This document shows positions 41,568 to 45,624 of a stretch of DNA of 45,624 bases, piece by piece. Origin of the DNA: Geothrix fermentans DSM 14018 (lineage in GTDB: Bacteria; Acidobacteriota; Holophagae; Holophagales; Holophagaceae); NCBI RefSeq assembly GCF_000428885.1, contig NZ_KE386811.1, positions 67,413 through 113,036 of the forward strand, read 5' to 3'. Position 1 is the stretch's first letter. Each line of letters opens with the position of its first letter. Made by a program: the position numbers and the translations under genes. The notes below the pieces were generated by a model, which worked only from the letters and a program-made list of their open reading frames with translations, was not told the DNA's origin and ran no database searches.

Positions 41568-43499
41568 TCAATCCGCCAGCGTACTCAGATCCCCCGGGTC
41601 CTGCCCCAGGGCCCAGGCCTTGAGGGCCCGGCGCACGATCTTGCCGGAGCGGGTCTTGGGCAGGCTGGCGCGGATCTCGATGTCGGCGGGCGTGGCGATG
41701 CCGCCCAGGTCCTCCCGCACGTGGTCCTTGAGGCTGGCGATGAGGCCGGGGCCCACCGCGACGCCCGCCTTCACCACCACGAAGGCCTTGATGCTCTCGC
41801 CCTTGATGGGATCGGGAATGCCCACCACGGCGCTTTCCGCCACCGCCGGGTGGCGGATGAGCGAGCCCTCCACGTCGGCCGTGCCGATGCGGTGGCCGGC
41901 CACGTTCAGCACATCGTCGGCGCGGCCCAGCACGGCGATGTAGCCGTCCGCGTCCTTCACCGCCACGTCGCCGGCGCTGTAGCAGCCCGGGATGTCGCGC
42001 CAGTAGTCCTCGTAGCGATTGGGATCGTTCCAGACGGTGCGCAGCATGTAGGGCAGCGGGAACTTGATGACCAGCAGGCCGCCCTGGCCGTCGGGCACGG
42101 GGCTCCCGTCGCGGTTCACCACGGCCATCTGGGCGCCGGGCATGGGCTTGCCGGCCTTGCCGGGCCGCGCCTCGAAGGTGGGCAGCGTGCCGATGACGGG
42201 GCCCGCGATCTCGGTCTGCCACCAGTTGTCCACCACCATGCCGTTGCCCTGCCCGACCAGGTGCTGCTGGGCCCAGCGGTGGGCCTCGGGGTTCAGGGGC
42301 TCGCCCGCGCAGGCCAGGAGGCGCAGACGGCTCAGGTCGAACTTGGCCGGAGCCTCGGACCCATGGCTCATCCACATGCGGACCGCCGTGGGGGCCGTGA
42401 ACATCACGTTCACGCCGAAGCGCTCGCAGATCTCCCAGGTTACGTCGGGGCTCGGGTAGTCCGGCGCGCCCTCGCGGCAGAGCACCGTGGCGCCGATGCT
42501 GAGGGGCCCGTAGACGATGAAGCTGTGGCCCACGATCCAGCCGATGTCCGAGGTGCTCCAGTAGATGTCCCGCTCCTGGATCTGGAAGAAAGCCCGGGCC
42601 AGGTAGTTGACGCCCACCAGGTAGCCGCCGGTGGCATGGACCACGCCCTTGGGCCGCCCCGTGGTGCCGCTGGTGTAGAGGATGAACAGCGGGTGCTCGG
42701 CGTCCACCATCTCGGGCTCGCAGTGGATCTCGCGGCCCTGCTGGATGTCGTAGAAGTCTTTCTCCCGCTCGCTCTCGAACTTGAAGGGCGCGTCGCCGGG
42801 ACGCGAGCCGCGGCGGTGGACGATGACGTGGTCCACGAAGGCCAGGTCGCGCACGGCCTCGTCCACGATGGGCTTGAGGGCCGTGGCCTTCCCGCGCCGG
42901 TAGGTGAAGTCGGAGCACACCACCACCTTGGCCCCGGCGTCCTCGATGCGGGCCTTGAGGGCCTGCACGCCCATGCCCGCGTAGACCACGCTGTGGATGG
43001 CGCCGATGCGGGCGCAGGCCAGCATGGAGATGATGCCCTCGGGCGTGAGGGGCATGTAGAGGATCACGCGGTCGCCCTTCTTCACGCCCAGGCGCTTGAG
43101 GGTGTTGGCGAAGCGGTTCATCTCGCGGTAGAGGCGGTTGTAGGTGTAGGACCGCTCGTCGCCATCCTCCCCCACCCACAGGAGGGCCGCCTTGTTGCGC
43201 CGGTCGCTGTGCACATGGCGGTCGATGCAGTTCACGGTGGCGTTGAGCTTGCCGCCCAGGAACCAGGCGTGGTTGGGGGCGCTGAACTCGAACACCTTCG
43301 TCCACGGTTCGGCCCAGTCCAGGCCGTGGGCCTTGTCGGCCCAGAACGCGGCGGGATCGGTCTCCGCCAGGGTCCGCTCCACCTCGTAGTCGATGGCCGC
43401 CTGCTTGGCCAGCCACCCGCGCATGGGGATGGGGGCCTCTCCCTTCTGCAGCGCCTGGATGGTCTTCTGCTGGGTGATGCTGATTTCCACGTCGCTCAT
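41568..43499 (-). CDS. acs: Acetyl-CoA synthetase (AMP-forming)
   Basis: The 643-aa protein has the AMP-binding motif YTSGTTGRPKG (275-285). It has WWQTE in the acyl pocket and the C-terminal PKTRSGKIVRR with Lys620, which is normally acetylated to turn the enzyme off. It converts acetate, CoA and ATP to acetyl-CoA. WWQTEIAGPVIG differs from the usual WWQTETGG, so another short acyl substrate such as propionate is possible. Start is ATG 43499 with GGAG 6 nt upstream. The upstream extension in frame is not needed. No PatZ or CobB partner is near. Confidence 0.85.
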   Translation of the reverse strand: MSDVEISITQQKTIQALQKGEAPIPMRGWLAKQAAIDYEVERTLAETDPAAFWADKAHGLDWAEPWTKVFEFSAPNHAWFLGGKLNATVNCIDRHVHSDRRNKAALLWVGEDGDERSYTYNRLYREMNRFANTLKRLGVKKGDRVILYMPLTPEGIISMLACARIGAIHSVVYAGMGVQALKARIEDAGAKVVVCSDFTYRRGKATALKPIVDEAVRDLAFVDHVIVHRRGSRPGDAPFKFESEREKDFYDIQQGREIHCEPEMVDAEHPLFILYTSGTTGRPKGVVHATGGYLVGVNYLARAFFQIQERDIYWSTSDIGWIVGHSFIVYGPLSIGATVLCREGAPDYPSPDVTWEICERFGVNVMFTAPTAVRMWMSHGSEAPAKFDLSRLRLLACAGEPLNPEAHRWAQQHLVGQGNGMVVDNWWQTEIAGPVIGTLPTFEARPGKAGKPMPGAQMAVVNRDGSPVPDGQGGLLVIKFPLPYMLRTVWNDPNRYEDYWRDIPGCYSAGDVAVKDADGYIAVLGRADDVLNVAGHRIGTADVEGSLIRHPAVAESAVVGIPDPIKGESIKAFVVVKAGVAVGPGLIASLKDHVREDLGGIATPADIEIRASLPKTRSGKIVRRALKAWALGQDPGDLSTLAD

Positions 43500-43622
43500 G
43501 GAAGACTCCGAGAACGGGGTGAGGTGGAAGGATGGGTTGGGATGGTTGGGAGGCAAGGTAGCACGAGACCGGGGGAGGAGACAGGATGATGGGGATCACA
43601 GTCCCGCGCCCCGGAGCCTCCC

Positions 43623-44255
43623 ATGCCCAAGTCCCCCGTTCCCTATGACCTGCATCCCAGCGTGGCCTACGTCCAGGGCATCCTCGCCAACCTCGGGGCC
43701 CGCACCGGCCGCAGCCTGGAGGCCTGGATCGCCCTGCTGGACGCCGAGGGTCCCGCCGAGTCCAAGGCCAAGGTGGCCTGGCTGAAGGCCCGGGGCCTGG
43801 GCGCCACCCAGGCGGGCCTCGTGGCCCAGCGCGCGGGCGCCGGGCCGGGCCATGCCTTCGACGACACGCCGGAGGGCTACCTGGCCGCGGCCCCGCGCTA
43901 CGTGGAGGGCCAGTACGGAGGGAAGAAGGCCGCTCTGCGGCCGCTCTTCGAGGCGATCACGGCGCTGGCCCGGAGCCTCGGCCCCGATGTGAAGGTCTGC
44001 CCCTGCGAGACCATCGTCCCCCTCTACCGGAACCACGTCTTCGCCGAGGTGAAGCCCTTCGCGTCGCGCCTGGACCTGGGCCTGGCCCTGGGCGATCCCG
44101 CCGCCGTGGCGGATCCCTCCGGCCGCCTCCAGGACACCGGCGGCTTCGCGAAGAAGGACCGGATCACGCACAAGCTGGAACTGGCCGCAGAAGCGGACCT
44201 GGAGGCCGCCCTGCCCTGGCTCCGACGCGCCTACGAGCGGGACTCGAAGGCCTGA
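43623..44255 (+). CDS. DUF4287/DUF5655 domain protein
   Basis: The 210-aa protein has an N-terminal DUF4287-like half (PSVAYVQGILANLGARTGRSLEAW) and a C-terminal DUF5655-like half (VCPCETIVPLYRNHVFAEVKP, then LQDTGGFAKKDRITHKLEL). Both are common in soil bacteria; functions are unknown. No signal peptide. It is divergent from acs with 123 bp between, and converges with the aldo/keto reductase gene. Confidence 0.75.
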   Translation: MPKSPVPYDLHPSVAYVQGILANLGARTGRSLEAWIALLDAEGPAESKAKVAWLKARGLGATQAGLVAQRAGAGPGHAFDDTPEGYLAAAPRYVEGQYGGKKAALRPLFEAITALARSLGPDVKVCPCETIVPLYRNHVFAEVKPFASRLDLGLALGDPAAVADPSGRLQDTGGFAKKDRITHKLELAAEADLEAALPWLRRAYERDSKA

Positions 44256-44271
44256 GGGACGGGTCCGTGGC

Positions 44272-45222
44272 TCAGTACCGGCTGGCCTCCTCCAGGGCGG
44301 CCAGGTTCTCGGCGGCCAGGGACAGCGAGGCCGCCTTGACGAGGCTGTCGAGCTGGGCAGGCGTCGTGGCGCTGGCGATGGGCGCGGTGACACCGGGGCG
44401 GGCCATGAGCCAGGCCAGGGCCACCTCGGCGGGCTCGGCCCCGTGCCGCGCAGCCACGGCGTCCAGGGCGGCCAGGATCCGGAAGCCGCGCGCCTCCAGG
44501 TAGCCCTTCACGCCCTTGCCCCGGGGGCTCTTCCCGAGGTCCGCCTCGCTGCGGTACTTCCCGCTGAGGAAACCCTTGGCCAGGCTGAAGTAGGTGATGA
44601 CGCCCAGGCCCTCGGCCATGGCCAGGTCCCGCAGGGCGCCATCGTAGCTCTGGCGGTCGTACAGGTTGTACTCGGGCTGCAGCACCTCGTAGCGGGGCAG
44701 GCCCTTGGCGGTGGCGTCCAGGGCCGCGCGGAGCTGGCCCGCATCGAAGTTCGAGGCGCCGACGGCCCGCACCTTCCCAGCGGCCAGGAGCTTCTGGTAG
44801 GCGCCGAGGGTCTCCTCGTGGGAGGCGCCGGCGTCTAACTTGTGGGACAGGTAGACGTCGATGTGGTCCGTCTGGAGGCGCCGCAGGGAGTCCTCCACAG
44901 CGCGTTCGATCCAGGCCGCCGACAGACCCTTCCGGTCCGGCCCCATCTCCATGCCCACCTTGGTGATGAGGACGATCCGGTCGCGGTTGCCCCGGGCCTT
45001 CATCCACTCGCCGATGATCGTCTCCGATTCCCCGCCCTGGTTCCCGGGCTTCCAGATGGAGTACACATCGGCAGTGTCCACCGCCTCGAAGCCCGCGTCC
45101 ACGAAGCGGTCGAGGATCTCGAAGGAGGCCTTCCTGTCGATGGTCCAGCCGAACACGTTGCCGCCGAAGACCAGCGGGGAAATAGAGAGGCCGGTCCGGC
45201 CGAGGGGGCGCTTGGGTCGCAT
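44272..45222 (-). CDS. Aldo/keto reductase
   Basis: The 316-aa TIM-barrel protein has the AKR tetrad region (DTADVYSIW near 49-57, VLITKVGME near 78-86 and HIDVYLSHKLD near 119-129) and the C-terminal NADPH-binding part (GVTAPIASATTPAQLDSL). It reduces aldehydes or ketones with NADPH; the substrate is unknown. Alone on the minus strand; start ATG 45222. The gap after it holds a repeat-like region and an IS fragment. Confidence 0.85.
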   Translation of the reverse strand: MRPKRPLGRTGLSISPLVFGGNVFGWTIDRKASFEILDRFVDAGFEAVDTADVYSIWKPGNQGGESETIIGEWMKARGNRDRIVLITKVGMEMGPDRKGLSAAWIERAVEDSLRRLQTDHIDVYLSHKLDAGASHEETLGAYQKLLAAGKVRAVGASNFDAGQLRAALDATAKGLPRYEVLQPEYNLYDRQSYDGALRDLAMAEGLGVITYFSLAKGFLSGKYRSEADLGKSPRGKGVKGYLEARGFRILAALDAVAARHGAEPAEVALAWLMARPGVTAPIASATTPAQLDSLVKAASLSLAAENLAALEEASRY

Positions 45223-45267
45223 CGTGAAGTCCTCCCTGAGGTCCGCGAAGAACGGAACTACGTTTTA

Positions 45268-45503
45268 ACCGCAGAGGCCGCAGAGCGCGCGAAGGAAAAC
45301 GGAGAAGATGGCCACAAAGGTTGTCAGTTGGCAGTCAAGGTCTCGGGATTCTTTTCCCTTCGGGCGGGCAAGGATCTGTCCAGCCGAGAGAGGCGCAAGG
45401 CCGCGAAAGGGACGCCAGGGACGGCTTCTGGCACGCCTTTCGCGGCCCGCAGGCTTTGCGCCCCTCCCGGCTGCGACCGTTGGCTCCGCTGTGAAGGGAA
45501 AAG
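45268..45503. repeat. CGCAGAGG-type repeat and 153-bp nested palindrome
   Basis: The gap 45223-45522 has no supported gene. It starts with AACCGCAGAGGCCGCAGAG (45268-45286), the same class of sequence as near 22485 and 29370. A nested palindrome follows: outer 11-bp arms at 45351-45361 and 45493-45503, then CAGCCGAGAG, GGCGCAA and GGCCGCGAAAGG arms (45382-45418) paired imperfectly with 45429-45473. The structure is close to an IS110-family transposase stop (45523-45525). Confidence 0.65.
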
Positions 45504-45522
45504 CAGAAGGTGGGCTCCTCCT

Positions 45523-45624
45523 TCACGCGGCCTGGATCTTGGGAACCCAGTCGTGCTCGGCCTTGAGCACAGCTCGCATGAGGACAAGCAGCTTGCGCAT
45601 CACGGCCCCCAGGGCTGCCCTCCA
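45523..45624 (-). mobile_element. C-terminus of IS110-family transposase (partial)
   Basis: The last 33 codons on the minus strand read WRAALGAVMRKLLVLMRAVL, then KAEHDWVPKIQAA and TGA. The MRKLL helix is typical of the C-terminus of IS110-family transposases (transposase_20). The rest lies beyond the window edge. IS110 elements encode a structured bridge RNA or seekRNA in their non-coding end. The IS110 or IS1111 subgroup cannot be told from this fragment. Confidence 0.65.

Noticed and set aside
41500-43599. Upstream in-frame extension of chrB across acs
   Set aside because: It is a shadow frame of acs; ATG 41499 has its own Shine-Dalgarno and matches the usual ChrB N-terminus.

Overview
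The window looks like a chromosomal segment of a Gram-negative, very GC-rich bacterium, probably an Acidobacteriota of the Holophaga/Geothrix type. This is an inference. It rests on strong G/C codon bias, lipid A and outer-membrane genes (lpxD, lgt, a DUF5916 barrel, a DUF5777 barrel), BlaI/M56 and HpcH-type genes, and intergenic AGTCTTC and GGATTAACAGGATT repeats. No rRNA, prophage or CRISPR array is present. One tRNA gene, tRNA-Arg(CCU), lies on the minus strand.

Layout. 1-8.2 kb: a heptamer repeat array, an M14 peptidase with a CopD-like membrane protein, a Gfo/Idh/MocA oxidoreductase preceded by a truncated copy of its own 5' end, a serine hydrolase broken by an 11-bp tandem duplication, a SpoIID-domain protein, an unknown gene and a YjdF-type membrane protein. 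8.2-12.8 kb: a cysteine-type formate dehydrogenase alpha subunit, a dCMP-deaminase-like protein, an unknown secreted protein and the tRNA. 13-17.1 kb: TatD and TcdA (overlapping start/stop), a hybrid histidine kinase and a DUF817 protein. 17.1-21.6 kb: ABC-F ATPase, M56 sensor protease and BlaI repressor with a well-defined operator pair, then ssb with a rho-independent terminator. 21.6-25.1 kb: a C26 amidotransferase, a repeat-flanked enoyl-CoA hydratase/isomerase, a PH-domain protein and the C-terminal half of a split transketolase. 25.1-32.9 kb: HrpB, an HpcH/HpaI aldolase, GNAT, AcpS, LpxD, Lgt, an RluD-type pseudouridine synthase and a rhodanese-like protein. 32.9-36.2 kb: an AmpG-like transporter and DUF2231 protein, divergent from a Rieske lipoprotein and DUF5777 barrel. 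36.2-41.6 kb: a minus-strand chromate operon, chrB-chrA-DUF5916 barrel-YncE-like propeller, with a paired palindromic candidate operator. 41.6-45.6 kb: acetyl-CoA synthetase, a DUF4287/DUF5655 protein, an aldo/keto reductase, and the C-terminus of an IS110-family transposase cut by the window edge.

The most unusual content is structural. (i) Three AGTCTTC heptamer arrays. (ii) Many perfect palindromes with exactly 3-nt spacers, three of them inside coding sequences. (iii) Two 58-bp stem-loops with identical geometry (23-bp arms, 12-nt loop) and a shared CCAAAA(A)GG loop motif, each inside a larger nested-palindrome element. (iv) A 153-bp nested palindrome ending 19 bp from the IS110 transposase stop. 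These could be an uncharacterised family of mobile or structured repeats. The best-supported regulatory logic is the BlaI operator pair and the ChrB-operon palindromes.
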